Of a DNA stretch of 64,000 nt, positions 14,101-29,100 are shown one piece after another. The stretch spans positions 67,621,964-67,685,963 of the forward strand of contig NW_022098076.1 of NCBI RefSeq assembly GCF_002288925.2, written 5' to 3'. Numbering within the stretch: the first letter of the stretch is position 1; every line of letters starts with the position of its first letter. The notes beneath the pieces are model-generated. The model was not told where the DNA came from. It ran no database searches and worked only from the letters and a program-made list of their open reading frames with translations. The translations under genes were made by a program, and so were the position numbers. Source of the stretch: Delphinapterus leucas. Lineage: Eukaryota > Chordata > Mammalia > Artiodactyla > Monodontidae.

Positions 14101-17100
14101 CTTTTGGGGTGTGTCTCAGATTGCTGGAGTGGTTTCTGTTCCTTGTAGATGGAAGAAAGCGAGTTCAAGAGCTGGACTGAGAAGATGCAAGCACGGCTCC
14201 TGTCTTCCTCTGTGGAGACCCCTCAGCAACTGCAGTCGGTCTTTGAGTCACTCATCGCCAAGAAACAAAGCCTCTGCGAAGTGCTGCAGGCTTGGAATAA
14301 CAGGTGTGACTTTGCAGTCCGGTGTTTCTTTTACATTATTGCAAAATTTGCTCTGCTATCATGTTTTTGATGTAAATGTCCTTATTAATTTGGATGTTTC
14401 CTTTTACTCTCAAGTTGTAGGAGCTTTATTTTTATTGCCACTACCACCCTTCACCTCTTTCATCCTTTAATGTGTAGGTTGTGAAGATAAAAACAAAGAT
14501 GAGAATAGCCTTCATTGCTGTTGCAAATACAGTGTGTGTGCTTAATGAACCTAATTTATCTGTATTAGTATGTCATGGAGTGATTATTGGGTTTTAGGCC
14601 ATTACTTTCAACTCTATTATTTTGTGTATCTTGTACCTTTATTTAAATATTTATTTGGGGAAATATTTCCCTTTAATGCTTATTGAAAAGTTCAGTTAGA
14701 TTATTATAGCATTTATTGAGCACTTGGACCATGCTAGGCACTAAGTAAGGCAGTAGATGGACATGCACTCTTTTATTTGATTTTGAGTCCTACAATGTAT
14801 GTATACTGATTCCATTTTACAGAGGAAACTGTGGCTGTACGAGACTAAGGGATTTGCCCAAGTTATAGAGCTGTTAATTGTCAGAGCTTGGCTTTGAGCC
14901 CAGGTCTGTTGGTCTTTAACACCCGTATTTTTTATGTTATGTTGTATTGTCTCATTATAACTTGCTATTCTTTTATTACTATAGTCATATCAGTAACAAG
15001 TGATTAATTGATTAGAAAGAAAACAAAAATTTAGTCTTAGTTATGTACAGCTTTAAAATCTATTGCATTCGAAATAGGAAAATCTAATTCTTGGGGTTTC
15101 AAAGCTATAAGGAGAATATGTATAAACATTATTCAGGATATTGGAAGGAAAATCATATTCTTCTTTTCTCTTTTCCTTTTTTTCATTAACTATAGGTTGC
15201 AGGACCTTTTCCAGCAAGAAAAGGGTAGAAAGCGGCCTTCAGTTCCTCCAAGTCCTGGAAGACTGAGGCAAGGGGAAGAAAGCAAGGTAATGAAATGTAG
15301 TTTTGTCTTTGAGCCTATATGTATTGTTATAGATATAATTAATTTATGACACTTAGAAGTGGTAGTTTAGGGACTTCCCTGGTGGTGCATTGGTTAAGAA
15401 TCCACCTGCCAACGCAAGGGACACGGGTTCGATCCCTGGTCCGGGAAGATCCCACATGCCACGGAGCAACTAAGCCCGTGTGCCACAACTACTGAGCCTG
15501 TGCTCTAGAGCCCACGAGCCACGACTACTGAAGCCCGCGCCCCTAGAGCCCGTGCTCCACAACAAGAGAAGCCACCGCAGTGAGAAGCCTGCGCACAACA
15601 ACGAAGAGTAGCCCCCGCTCGTTGCAACTAGAAAAGCCCACATGCAGCAATGAAGACCCAATGCAGCCAAAAAAAAATAAAGTGGTAGCTTAATATATAC
15701 TTTATTAATAATAGTTGGAGTTTTTAGTTTTGAAGTTATGAGGTTTCTTGGTGATGTGACCTGGATGAATTTTTTTTATCTTAGCCTGAAATAAAATACA
15801 TTATAATTCATTTATTGGAAACATTTATCAAAAGCTACTGTCTCCTGGCATCACTGAGGATAGTATCACAGAGGCAGTAAATGCTATAAAGGAGAAGGTG
15901 TGGATGTGCTGAGTGTATAATAGAGTCCTAATTTACTTTACTGTGAGTTTTGGGTGTTCTTATCTCTGTGCTTAAGTGAGAAGCTTTTCTTAAGGGGTCT
16001 GCACCAGGTTAGTTCTGCATGTTGAGTTAATTAACCTTTCCTAACTGTATTAGTTTTCTCTTGCTGCACAGCACATTAACCCCAAACTTAGTGACCTAAA
16101 ACATAAATTTATTATCTCACAGTGTGTCAGGACTCTGGCACAGTGTGGCTGGGTTCTCTGCTCACAGAACTGAGATGAAGGCTTTGGCCAGGGCTCTTAC
16201 CTGAGGCTCAGGATCTTCTTCCAAGCTCATCTAGGTTGTTGGCAGAGTTCAATTCCTAGTGGTTATAGGACTGAGGTCCCCCATTTGTTGCTGGCAGTTG
16301 ACTAGAGGCGATTCTCAACTCCTAGAGGCTGCCTGATTCCTTGCATGTGGCTCTGTTCATCTTCAAAGCCTACAGCAGTGGATTGAATCCTTTTCATGTT
16401 TCAAATCTCTGAATTTTTCTGCTGTGTCTGACCTCTGGACACAGATTTAAAGGACACATGTGATTAGGTCAGGCCTACCTGGTTAATCTCTGTAGTTTAA
16501 GGTTAACTGATTTGGGACCTTACATACATGGTAAAATCCCTTCACAACAGTATCTGGATTAATGTTTGGTTGAATAATTGTGTGTGTGTATGCCAGGGGG
16601 TGGAGTTCTTGGGGGCCATCACAGAATTCTACTTACCATGCTAACCATGAACAGATGAATTAATGTCAATATATTATAAGGGCTTAATATTCTGTTATCA
16701 TGAGGGCTTTTGAGAGAATATCTTTTTGTACAAGTGTGTAGTATTTGTAGCAGAGTATTTTCATGGAATGATGGGTTCAAGTGCCTTGGATCTTGGTGTT
16801 ATTTAGTAACACTGTGTAACTGTATTCCTCCTTTTTGTCTCATAAATAACTGTGTAGGAATCACTTTTCCTTAAAGTTTAGGTGAGAGTAAGAATAAGAA
16901 TTACTGAAGATGATTTATTAGTATTTGCCAAGTAGTTAAGGACAATTAACGGCTATCACAAACTGCTAGTGGCCTGTTTGCCTACTGATGAAACAGTGAA
17001 GCTAGTGGTGTAAGACCTCCAATTATAATATTGAGACATAGAATTGAAAATACAAAATCAGTCAGTAGATGATTATCTTTTTTTTTTTTTTTTTCTTGTG

Positions 17101-20100
17101 CGATACGCGGGCCTCTCACTGTTGTGGCCTCTCCCGTTGCGGAGCACAGGGTCCAGACGCGCAGGCTTAGCGGCCATGGCTCACGGGCCCAGCCACTCCG
17201 CGGCATGTGGGATCTTCCCGGACCGGGGCACGAACCTGTGTCCCCTGCATCAGCAGCCAGACCCTCAACCACTGTGCCACCAGGGAAGCCCCAATGATTA
17301 TCTTTTTGAAAGATCAAAAGTTGATTTGAAAATCTGTAGCACTGCCTTTGTATTCATTCATTTGATAAATAGTTCTTGAGTGCTTTTAGGCACTGTTCTG
17401 AGTGCAAGGAATTCATGTTTGTGAATGAAGGCCATAGTTATTGTCCCTATGGAACGTTCATCTAATGAGACTGACAATAAACAGATGAACCAATAAACAT
17501 TTAAAAAACAAATGGAAACAAGGCTATGAAGAAAAAAATTAAAAGAAATGGAGAGTATTGCTAGGGGAGTAGGTGATGGTGAGTTATTTTACATAGGGTG
17601 CCCAGGGAGGTCTCTCTGGTATGGTGAACAAATCAAAGAACATTTTAAGTAGCAGTCTAAGAAATGACTTTGTAATGAAATTGTACACAGGGCTGATAGT
17701 CATTTAAAATGTATCTTATCTATGAATAATGGGACTTGTGAAAGTCCAGTGGGTAATCAAAGATTACTAGGCTTAATGGATAATCATAAGTAGTTCCTAG
17801 ATGCTTTAATGGGTCTGTGAGCTATTGTTTAGAACAGTATTCTCAAAGTATGGTTCAAGGATCCTGGGGGTCCAAGACCCTTTCAAGAGCTCCACAAGGT
17901 TTCTCTTTTTTAATTAATTAATTAATTAATTAATTTATTTATGGCTGTGTTGGGTCTTTGTTGCTGCGCACCGGCTTTCTCTAGTTGTGGCGAGCATGGG
18001 CTACTCTTTGCTGCGGTGCACGGGCTTCTCATTGCTGTGGCTTCTTGTTGCAGAGCATGGGCTTTGGGCGCACGGGCTTCAGTAGTTGTGGCACGCGGGC
18101 TCAGTAGTTGTGGCTCATGGGCTTAGTTGCTCCGCAGCATGTGAGATCTTCCCGGACCAGGGATCGAACCCGTGTCCCCTGCATTGGCAGGAGGATTCTT
18201 AACCACTGTGCCACCAGGGAAGCCTTCCCTTTTTCAACTGTATATCTGTGTGAGGCTAGATTTTCTTTATATACTTCAATCATAATAATATAGCTCAACA
18301 GGTTAAATGCAGAAGTCGGAGAGGAATTTAACTGTCTTCTATTAAGCTAGGCATTAAAGTAATTGTAAAAGTGTAAAACAATGCCACTCTTAATTTTTTA
18401 AAAAAAAATCTATTTTTAATTAAAATATGTTTTTTATGTTAATATGTAATGGGTTTATTATTGTTATTTTTAAATGAATTAATAAATGTACGTTCTATAA
18501 CTTTTTCAGTTTTGATTTTCTAATAAGGAAAAATTGGAAGATATAACCCACATAAACAAAAGCTATCTGAGTGTCTTAATGATTCTTAAGAGGTTGAAAG
18601 GGTCTTGAGGACAAAATGGTTAAGATTCACTGGGTTAAAAAAATTTTTTTTTTAATTTAAAATTTTAAATTTAATGTTTCCTTAAGAACAAAGTATTTTG
18701 TTCTCTACAGATAAGTGCAATGGATGCATCTCCACGGAATGCTTCTCCAGGACTTCAAAATGGGGAAAAAGGTTGGTCCTTGAGTCTGGTGATCACCTGT
18801 CATTGAATTTAAGACATTTCTTAGTCTATAAGTTGTTTTTAACTACTAAATATTGAGAATTTTTTTCTGATGCAATTGGACATAGACTTTTTTTTCCTTC
18901 CTTTAAAACGTTTGTAGCACTCTAAGTTTAAGATTATCATAAAGTACATTGCATAAGATAAGTTAGGATATAGAAATACATGATAAATAGAGAAGATTGC
19001 TTTTAGGGAAAGAACAAAAAGACAAAAGGAAACTGAATTTCTGTCTGGATTGTTATAAAGTCAACTGCCAGGTTTCATGGAAAAAAATCTTATAAAGTTT
19101 AATTTATCTTTTTATATCACTAAAATCCTTTCCAGACTTAATTTTTCCTCAGTATTTCATAGAATAACTTTTCTAGGTGCTACCCTAGAAAATTGGTAGG
19201 GAAATTTACTTAGACTATCTTTGTAGAACAAGAGCTCAGCTCAGAATTCTTGGCATTTTTCTATCATAAGTAAGTGAATTTCCCCCCTGAGAATAAGCAT
19301 GTGATTTTTTTTCCCCCAGTAGTGTCATAATTGCATTCTCTATTAAATTGAATGAACTAATATTTAGGTAGGCATTATGGTCGAGTGCAAAGAATATGGC
19401 ATAGGAGCCAAAATTGGTTACCAGTCACAGTGCTGTCACTAAGATCTGCTTGGGGTCAAGTCATATAACCTGTCTGGATTTTTGTATCCATTTCTAAAAT
19501 ATGCACTGAAATGGCCTATGTAACTTTTAAGAAGCTAAAATTCTTTGGTTTATGAAGTAGAAATAGGAGTTGGCATTTTAAAAACATTGCTGTTGGATAG
19601 AAATGGACTTAATGTTTTAAAGTGACTCATTTGCACTCTGTTTTTCTTTAGAGGACCGCTTCTTAGCTACCCTGTCCAGTCAGAGCTCCACCAGTTCCCC
19701 CCACCTCCAGCTGCCCACTCCTCCCGAAGGCGTGCCTGAGCAGGCCGTGGGAGGACCCCCAGAACTTGATACCACCAGCAGTTCCGAAGGTACAGGTCAA
19801 GTCACTTTTACTGTACTTCGTCCAATAGAGACAAACACTCTGAGTGCTGTGACACAATTCTTTCTTAGCCCTTTAGGATTTAAAGTTTTTACTATTGAAA
19901 GGGCTGTTTCAGATGTAGCTTTTTACCATATCCCTTCTTCAGTTGCACTGCTTGACATGTGAATATCTCAGTAACAAAATGTTATTTCAGCTTCATCTAC
20001 TTTCTGGGGATATTTCTTAAGTCTCATTAAAGCCCATGATTTTTGCCTTGTAAGAAGGAAAGAGAAATTGCAGCCTTTGTCTAACAACAAATATTTGTTT

Positions 20101-23100
20101 CACTAATAGCAAATTTATACCTTTTTTCTTTCTTTCCTTGCTTTCTGTTTAAGCACCAACTACTTAATTGTAGCGTAAACTTTAAAAATATCTTTTAAAT
20201 TGCAATTAAACTCAGATGTAATAGCCACAGTGTGCATAACTGAGTTGAAGTGGCAACAGGAACAGCTGTGACTGAGTTCACGCATGCTCGGCCAGTAATT
20301 ATGTCACGGCTGCCGCCTGGCCCTGTGATGATAAGAGGCCATCGGTTGCAGGATGATCTCAACTTCAAACATGTTGAAATGTAAAAAAAAAAAAAACAAG
20401 CCACTTGGGGTCAGTGCTATGTATGCTTCACTATTGCTTCCTGTTTGATAGTCATTATTCCTAGATCAAAAATTTTACACCATAATTGGTAATTATGGTG
20501 TGCACATGTCTGTGTTCCAAAGAGGAAATGAAATATAGTTGACGCTTTATACTTTCTTTTACTCTTTCTGAATATTAACGTATAAGTAGAATATTTTTCA
20601 TTCTAGATGTATTTGATGGACATTTGCTGGGATCCACAGACAGCCAGGTGAAGGAAAAATCAACCATGAAAGCCATCTTTGCAAATTTGCTTCCAGGAAA
20701 CAGCTATAACCCTATTCCGTTTCCTTTGTAAGTATTATAAAAGCCAGTGGCTGTTGGGTGGTTTTATTTTTACTTCATTTAAAAAATCTTTCTATAGATA
20801 TACTCTCTACATACTTAAATATGTTTATTTAACTGCATATATGTATTTCTCAATCCAAAATTATACTTCATCATAGTAAAAAAGATGTCTTTTGGTATAA
20901 TATAATTTGTAGAACATGTAATCATTATATAGTAAATGAGTGGATTAAAAAAGCATTAACTAATATTACTTAATGCTTAAGAGTACTGATTCTGAAAAGA
21001 ATTGCTTATATATCTATATTATTAAGATATACTGCTACATCCATTGATCTCATAAAAACATATTGCTGATTGTATATGAGGATATTACTGACCCAGTAAT
21101 TTACTGGGACGTGATGCTTTTTTAATAGTGATGATGAATTGCAATGGCTATACAAGTTTTCGTGTGATTTTGTTTGTACTGGACTTACTCAGAGTGGGGA
21201 AAAACATAGGGCTGGCTTTCTACACTGCCAGTGTGGAAAGCTTTGTTTGGAGTGATGATTCCAGAACTCTCTGATTTGAAAAAGAATTCTGATAATTTTC
21301 AGTTGTCTTCAAAAACTTTCTATTGATGTATTTTCCTTGGCTGTTTGTTCAAGTTCTGCATACATTTTGGCTTAATTATATTCTTGTAATTGTGCATTAT
21401 TTAGTTAACTTAAAATTGTCCTGAGATTTACTTGTAGTAGTGCTAATGGTTTGTATATGTGATTTTCTGCTAATTTTGTTCTGATTTATGTATTTAAAAA
21501 TTTTGAACAGTGATCCAGATAAACACTACTTAATGTATGAACATGAACGAGTGCCCATTGCAGTCTGTGAGAAGGAGCCCAGCTCCATCATTGCTTTTGC
21601 TCTCAGGTATTATTCATGGGGCTTTTTCACCTATTGTTGTATCTTTATATTTTGTGTGTATTTATTAATCGCTGTATTTTGAGTTCTGTTACATAGAGTA
21701 GAGCAAAATATAAGTAAATGTAAAATATTAAATATAAGTAAAAGAATATATCTTTGGATGTGACAGCTTATTCTTTTTGTATCTGATAATGTACGCTTTA
21801 CCCAAATAATAACAGGATGATTCTTAAGCTCCTAATAATTAAATTAACTAGGCAAGTTATTTACTAATCCTTAATATCCTTTAACCATTCTCTGTATTAT
21901 AATATGTATCCATTGTATCCTTTCCTTTGCTTTATTTATTGACATAATACTTGGAACATATCTGCCTTATATCATCTGAATGTCTTTTTTGTATTCTTCA
22001 TTCATTTCCTTCCTGCTTCCCACACATAGCAGGTAAAGTTTCCTTACTTAGAGTAATGCTGTTCCTATGCCTTAACCCATTTACATGCCCACAGTTATCA
22101 TGTGTCTTAAAGAAGGACCCCTCTTTAAAAATATTTATATATCATGTCTAAAAGAATAAAGCTTTTTAATCTTAATGGTATCTTGGTAGTGGTAGAACCT
22201 AGTTTAAGTAGAATCTAAGATGTTTAATAAAAATTTTTTTCCTCTTGGAAGACATTGAAATTAAAATTTTATTTTTAATATTGGTTACAAGTTGTCCATT
22301 TATCAACAAATATTTGAATGTCTGCAATGTGTGGTATACTAGGTACTGGGTATACAGGGGTAAACAAGATGGATTTATAGGCTTCAGCATTTATGTAGTT
22401 TAGAGTTACTATTTGGATAATGAAGAATTTTTTTCCTTTAGAAGATTCCATATGATAAATTTTTTATCTTTGCCTTTTGACGTTTATGAAAATAGTATTT
22501 GCTTCTCCTTTTATTGGTTTAGACATACTACATTAATAGATAAGAAAGGCAAGAAAGTCAACCAAGAAAAACATATATTTTGTACTATGAGGAAGCAAGT
22601 TTTCTAGCTGAGGTCACCTTTTTCTAATGTCTTGGAAAAATAATACATGCTAAGATGCTTCCCTTGTTCCCTAACATCTGATTTATCTAAATCAGTGCTT
22701 CCAGACTGCTAGTCCAAGAGTTGGATGTTTTTGGCCAATGCAAACTAAAAAAATATGCTTTTTCTTAAAGTTCAATACCTTTAAGTTGAAAAGTACTCTA
22801 AGTTCCTTTCCTCTCTATTATACTAAACAGTGAAGTTTCGTGCTCTTCAGTTAGCTGTTCAACCCCTGAAGGCATTTGATCTAAATGTTAGTGTGGAGGC
22901 CTTGACAATCATACTTAGGATATTGAGCCTGGTTGGTGTGTTGGGTCATATTTTGTATTATTTTTGTGAAGACATTGACCTTCTTCATGAAGCTTGTACT
23001 TGATAACTTTTGTTAGTTAACTTGTGTTTGTTTAATTATGGATGCTTACAATGATTGTGTTTCTACAATGCAAAGCTTATTCTAAAGCATATGATTTACT

Positions 23101-26100
23101 TTAAAAGAAGACCATAATGTTTAACATTTTTCAACCTATTTCTACCCTAAGTTGTAAAGAATACCGGAATGCCTTAGAAGAATTGTCCAAAGTGACTCTG
23201 CGGAACAGTGCTGAAGAAGGGCTTTCAACAAACAGGTGATCTGCGATTGATTAAAATCTATTTTCATTGAGCTACGTCATCATTTTCTAGGTTCTCCTAC
23301 TCCAATTTTATTTTAGCTTATTGTCAATATAAAAGTTTCTAGAATATAGTCAGTGGCACTCATCCTTTAGCCAATAGTTGATAGAACAAAATTCAGGTAT
23401 AGCAAAAGACCTTAAGAAGTCTCTTAGGATACAGTTTTCTGATAATTTGTCATAGAAGTTCATTGTGTATTGCAGATTTAAACTTTCAACATTTTAAGTT
23501 CTCTTTATTGTTTTCATTTAAAAAATAATAACTCTGAAATTAGTAAACTACTGCTTGATTTTGTAATTTAAAGTATTTATGAAATTTCCATAATAATTAA
23601 AGATCTTAACAGTTAAAAAATAAAACAGCCCCCCACCAAACCAGTTCTTTAAGTGTGTTCAGTATTTTAGACATTTGAGACAGAAATTGTCGTCATTGTT
23701 GGACTTATGGATGCTAATATAGCTCTGATAGACTTGTGAAAAATATTACAAGAGCCTATATACTTTCATATATTTTTCCATACGCTTTTATAGCTTTATC
23801 ATTTTGCTTTTTCTTAAGCCCAGTAGACATTTCAAGCCTTTTTCTTCCATGCTAACCTGTGTTTATATAAATTATGAATCAGATTTCTGATATTGTGGGT
23901 GGGGTTAGGTGGGGGGTAGATTAATATAGGAATTAGAGTACTTGCTATTTTGTGTCTGAATCATATAAAACCAACTTTCCTTTTGTTTTTCATTTTAGTA
24001 CTTTAGACAGCAGACCAAAGAGTAGCAGCCCTATTAGATTACCTGAGATCAGTGGAGGACAGACAAACCGTACAGCAGAAGTAGAACCACAACCAAGTAA
24101 GATTACAAATGGAGAAGTAATTCCTAGTTTTGTTTGTAATTGTGGTTTGAAGAAGAAAACACATTAAATAAGAAATGCCATCTGGCAAGGATATATTACT
24201 TCTGGTCTTTGAAATACAGTATGGATGTAAAATTTTTTGTATATCTTCTTTTGTACATATTTCACTTTTCTTTGATTCTTACCTTAAGTTTATTGAGTTT
24301 GAAACTCCTAGAAACTCATAGGTCTATGCAAAAAATCTGCCTTCCTGGCTAGAGCTTTCAGTTTAAAGCATATAACTGAAGAAATATAACAGCAGTTTTT
24401 GCTTGTTTGTTTTTGCAGCATTGTTGGCATTGTGAAAAGAACTTTTCATGTATTGTCTCCTTTAATTCCCATAATAACCCCATAAGAGTTATTTGACATA
24501 TCTCCATTTTTCAGAAAGTAAGTTAAGACTTAGATAATGCAATTTGCTGAAGGTTACACAAGTAATGGGGAGCTGGGATTTGAACTTGGATCTCTTTGAC
24601 TTTGTCAGTCAGGAATATTCACTACGAGGAGCAGAAAACTCAAGTGACTATTGGGTCTTGAATGACAGTTTATTTTTCTAAGATAGCAACTGCAGGTAGA
24701 CAGTTGCTAGCATTGGTTCAGCTACTCAGCATTGTAATGACAACATAGGGGTAGTTTCTCTTTGATTCTCTTGTTTTACTCATGGTCAAAAACGTCCCAC
24801 TTAATGCCTGCATTTGAGGCAGAAGGAAGGGAGGTACAAGCTGCAACTGTTCTGTTTTATTGGGAAATTCCCTTCCCCCTTCAATCTCATTGGTTAGAAG
24901 TGAGTCTCATGGCCACCCTTTCCTGCAAAGGAGACTTATAAAGTGATAAGCGGCATTGTCCTGGTTGGCTTACATAAATCATGATTCATTTCCTGGGACT
25001 CTACACATTGCTGCCTCAAACAAAATTGGAGTTCTGTTAGCAAGGAACAAGGTGGGATTGGATATTAAGGATATTAAGGCCATAATGGTGTCTGCTGCCC
25101 TAAGTAAGCACTTCATGATCGACATTTGATGTGGGTTTTGTTAATGGTAAATGTACAAGATTAGGATCATATGTATTAGTGATATGATGAAGCTCAAAAC
25201 TAAGAAGAAAAGTATAGAGCAAGCTTTAGTGATAGTTTTGGTCATCCTGTACTACTTATTTCTGAAAAATGCTAAAACTAAAATTGTATATTTTGCTCTG
25301 TTGAAGTGTAGGAAGACAGATGATATAAAAACCTTTAACTTTGACGCATTGTAGCTTGGAATACTGTTTTGTATTAGTTTAATTAACTATACTGTGATAC
25401 TGTAAGAACCCAGCCTTAACTTAATCTTGTTGCTTAAGATATTCTGACAGCCTTAGAAATATATTTTTAAAAGGCTTTCTATATAATTTCTCACATTTTG
25501 ATATATAGCTATCTGAACATTGCTTTTCTTTCATGTTTCTGATAATAAGAGTGCTTGACTGCCCCCCTAAAGATCCCATGAAACATGTGGAATAATAATC
25601 TGTGCAAATAAGACTATCAGTGTTACTCATATTTATTACTCTCATATAATGGTTACTGCTAACAAAGGAATGAGTTGAAAATTTTTATTTTTCTACTTGC
25701 AGTGACCTGTACTTAATATGTTACCTCTTATTTTTAGCCAAAAAGGCTTCTGGAATGTTGTCCTTCTTCCGAGGGACAGCAGGGAAAAGCCCTGATCTCT
25801 CTTCCCAGAAGAGAGAGACCTTACGTGGAGCAGATAGTGCTTACTACCAGGTTGGGCAGACGGGCAAGGAGGGAACGGAGAATCAAGGCATTGAGCCTCA
25901 AGGTGTGTTAAAGGAGACCAAATGTGCTTATTCTAGGTTTTGATTTACTTATTTCAGTTGGTTATGTTCCTTATAGCTTGAAGTAGATGCTTCTGTTGCT
26001 GAGACCAGGGCATTCCCTCTCTTCTCACACCTTGGTGGGGGTAGAGTGGGAAAAGCATGGCGCTTGGAGGATCCAACTGGTTTCAGATGTCATTGCTATC

Positions 26101-29100
26101 ACTTACTGTGTGGTGGAATTAGAAATCCTTACTTTCTGTACTCGTAAACTGGAAAAGCAGTGTCTTCCAAGGTTTACTGGGTTTACTGAGGACTAAGGTT
26201 TACTGAGGACTAAGTGACATTATACATGTAAAACATGTGTCTCACTATGTAGCTCACAGTATATATTCAAATGTTTTCATCCCACTACCCCCTCAGACGT
26301 TTCCTTTCTTTTCCAGTCTCTGTAAGGTGGAAGCTGTTGATACCCACCTTCATTTGGATATTTAAAAAATATATCTACCTGATTGTGTTTGAATACAGGG
26401 TTATTAGACCAGGAGTTGGCAAACTATGCTGACCTGTCTTTGTTAATAAAGTTTTGTTGGAACACAGGCACACCCTTTCATTTACTTACTGTCTGGCTGG
26501 TTTTGCATTATATTGGCAAGTTGAGTAGTTGCAACTGAGTAAAATAGTTACCATCTGGCCCTTTACAGGAATAGTTTGGCAACCCCTGGGTTAGATCATG
26601 AATTATTAGTTTAAAAAATAGGAACTGCATGGTAAGTTTTCATCAGTAATTAAGATATGCGTTAAGTATTCTATAGGCTGCTATTGGGCTGTGATCCTTG
26701 GAAGGCGTTGGTGCTTTGAAAAAAGTAATTTTGAAATGTGAAACTTAGTGGATGACTTGTTCTTCTAGATATTAAAATGTATCGCAACTCTGCAATAATT
26801 AGAGTGGATCTGGCAGTAGGTTTGCCAGACAAATCAGTCAAATAAAAAAAAAAGCTCTGAAGTAGACACTAGTATATTTTCTATATTGTACATATATCTT
26901 AGTGTATGATAAAGAAAGCATCTCAGACTATTGGGGAAGCATTATTCCATACACAGGGAAAACTGGTCATAAACTCTGGTAAAGAAGCCACAGAAAGTCG
27001 TGATGTTAGAGCTGAGTTATTTTATTGCTATCATAGAGATTACTTAACTATAAGAAAAATTATTCTTCAATCTGAATTCTCTGATTTTAATCTAAAAATT
27101 AATCTTTCAAAAGGTACATAGATTTTTATTGTAATTTACACAGTTAATTGTATACATGATGCTTGCTTGAGAGTGACTTGACTAGGATAACATGAATTGA
27201 CTTGTTTTTAGTATTATATCAGGGGAAAAAGAACAGACAAAATGACCTGATAACTATCTAAAACTTTGGCTTTACTAATGATGTTAAATCTTTTAGATGA
27301 AGTAGATGGAGGAGATACACAGAAGAAACAACTCACAAATCCTCACGTGGAGCTCCGTAAGTATGAGATAAATACCTTTGGTTTGGGGACCAGGACTATA
27401 ATTGAGCAAACTCCATTATTTGAAGCTTCCAGCTTCTCACTAGATAAATATTCTACTTCTTGAAATGAATATTAAGTCTGTGTACTGATGAACATTTGTT
27501 TAGTCTAAATTTAGTTTATAAAATATACATTATTTAATTTAGAAGGAAATTTATTTATAAATTTAATCAAAATTACAATTAATTTATAAATTATAATTTA
27601 ATGCAATGTCTGATGTTTAAATAATTACTTTTTGTGTAATCTAGAGCCAAAGAGCCTTAGTAAGGCATCTAGAATTGTGTGTGTACGTGTGAGTGCCAAA
27701 ATTTATTATCCAGCATTATAACACTATAGAAAAATTTAAGATGTAAAAGTACAATGATGAAAATACAGTGACCAGCATAAAATTAGAAATGGGTCTTATT
27801 TTCTGTTTGATTTTTCTAGAAATATGAAGGGTGGTCATAAGATGCTCTTTAATCCTTCCTGAAGATAACTTTAACTGAATTGTGATAAACAGGGATGTAG
27901 TAGACTTAATGTGAAAAATGCTATCGTGGAGAAACTTAAATGATTGCATTTGGTGGGGGTGGGGAGTGAGCAAGAAGGAAAAGGAAAAGGTATTTCTGAT
28001 CCAGAGGAGCTTTTTTTTAAAAAAACACTTCTGTTTATAGAATTTTCCGATGCCAACGCCAAGTTTTACTGTCGTCTCTACTATGCGGGAGAGTTTCATA
28101 AGATGCGAGAAGTGATTCTGGGCAGCAGCGAAGAAGATTTCATTCGTTCCCTTTCTCACTCTTCTCCGTGGCAGGCCCGAGGAGGCAAATCAGGAGCTGC
28201 CTTTTACGCGACTGAAGGTAAGTCTTTTTAATCATTTACTAATTAAGCGGTATCCATCTTTTTCCCTCGGATAATTTATGAACCCCTTGAACTGAGGTAA
28301 TATGATACTGTCTTTTTGCAAACATGTTTTTCTTTTTATGCTTGAGAGGATGAAAGAAGCATATTTAAAAGAATATATGGTGTGTAATGAGAGACAAATA
28401 TTGATCAAATCCTTATTAAATTCTTTCTAGTCCTGAGTTTTCCAAATGTAAATAATAACAGAGAACTTCTAGAAGACTCAAAAGGTACCTCAGAGCTCAT
28501 GAGAGAAAGATAAAAATAGAAACATTTGACCTGAAAACCAGAAGGCCAAGTTCTTAACCTACAAAGTTTTACAGAAGATCATGACCATTTTTATTTCACA
28601 TTCCATTTTCCATACTCACTGAAAGCGAAATTATTTGAGAAAATACATCAGGAAAGATGTGCTAGATAAGAACTTTCATAACTGTTACTTATTGGATTGT
28701 TAACAAAGGAATTTATAACATTTTACTTGGTAGTTAAAAAAAAATAGATCATTTAGCTATGACTTCAGGTGTGGTACTGTTGCAAGTAGAGGTTTCTTGA
28801 CTATATAAATCCTCAGAAGCCCTTCCAAACCTTCAATTACTTGAGAACTGTGTTCTGATCAAAATCTTCTCAGTGGTGTCAGAAAATATCCCTTAAAAAT
28901 GTGAAGCAAACAGATCATTTGGGATTTTTAGAATGATTTATTTTGGAATACCTCAGTAAATATTACAATTGAATAAACATGAAATTTTTGCCTTTTAGAT
29001 GATAGATTCATTTTGAAGCAAATGCCTCGTCTGGAAGTCCAGTCTTTCCTTGACTTTGCACCACACTACTTCAATTATATTACAAATGCCGTTCAACAAA

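Noticed and set aside
20325..20345. C-box-like GTGATGA as part of a box C/D snoRNA
   Set aside because: No matching D box (CTGA) at proper spacing and no terminal stem.
27716..28159. 147-codon ORF on the minus strand
   Set aside because: It runs opposite to exon 37 of PIKFYVE and through its intron, has no family features and is explained by the coding exon on the other strand.
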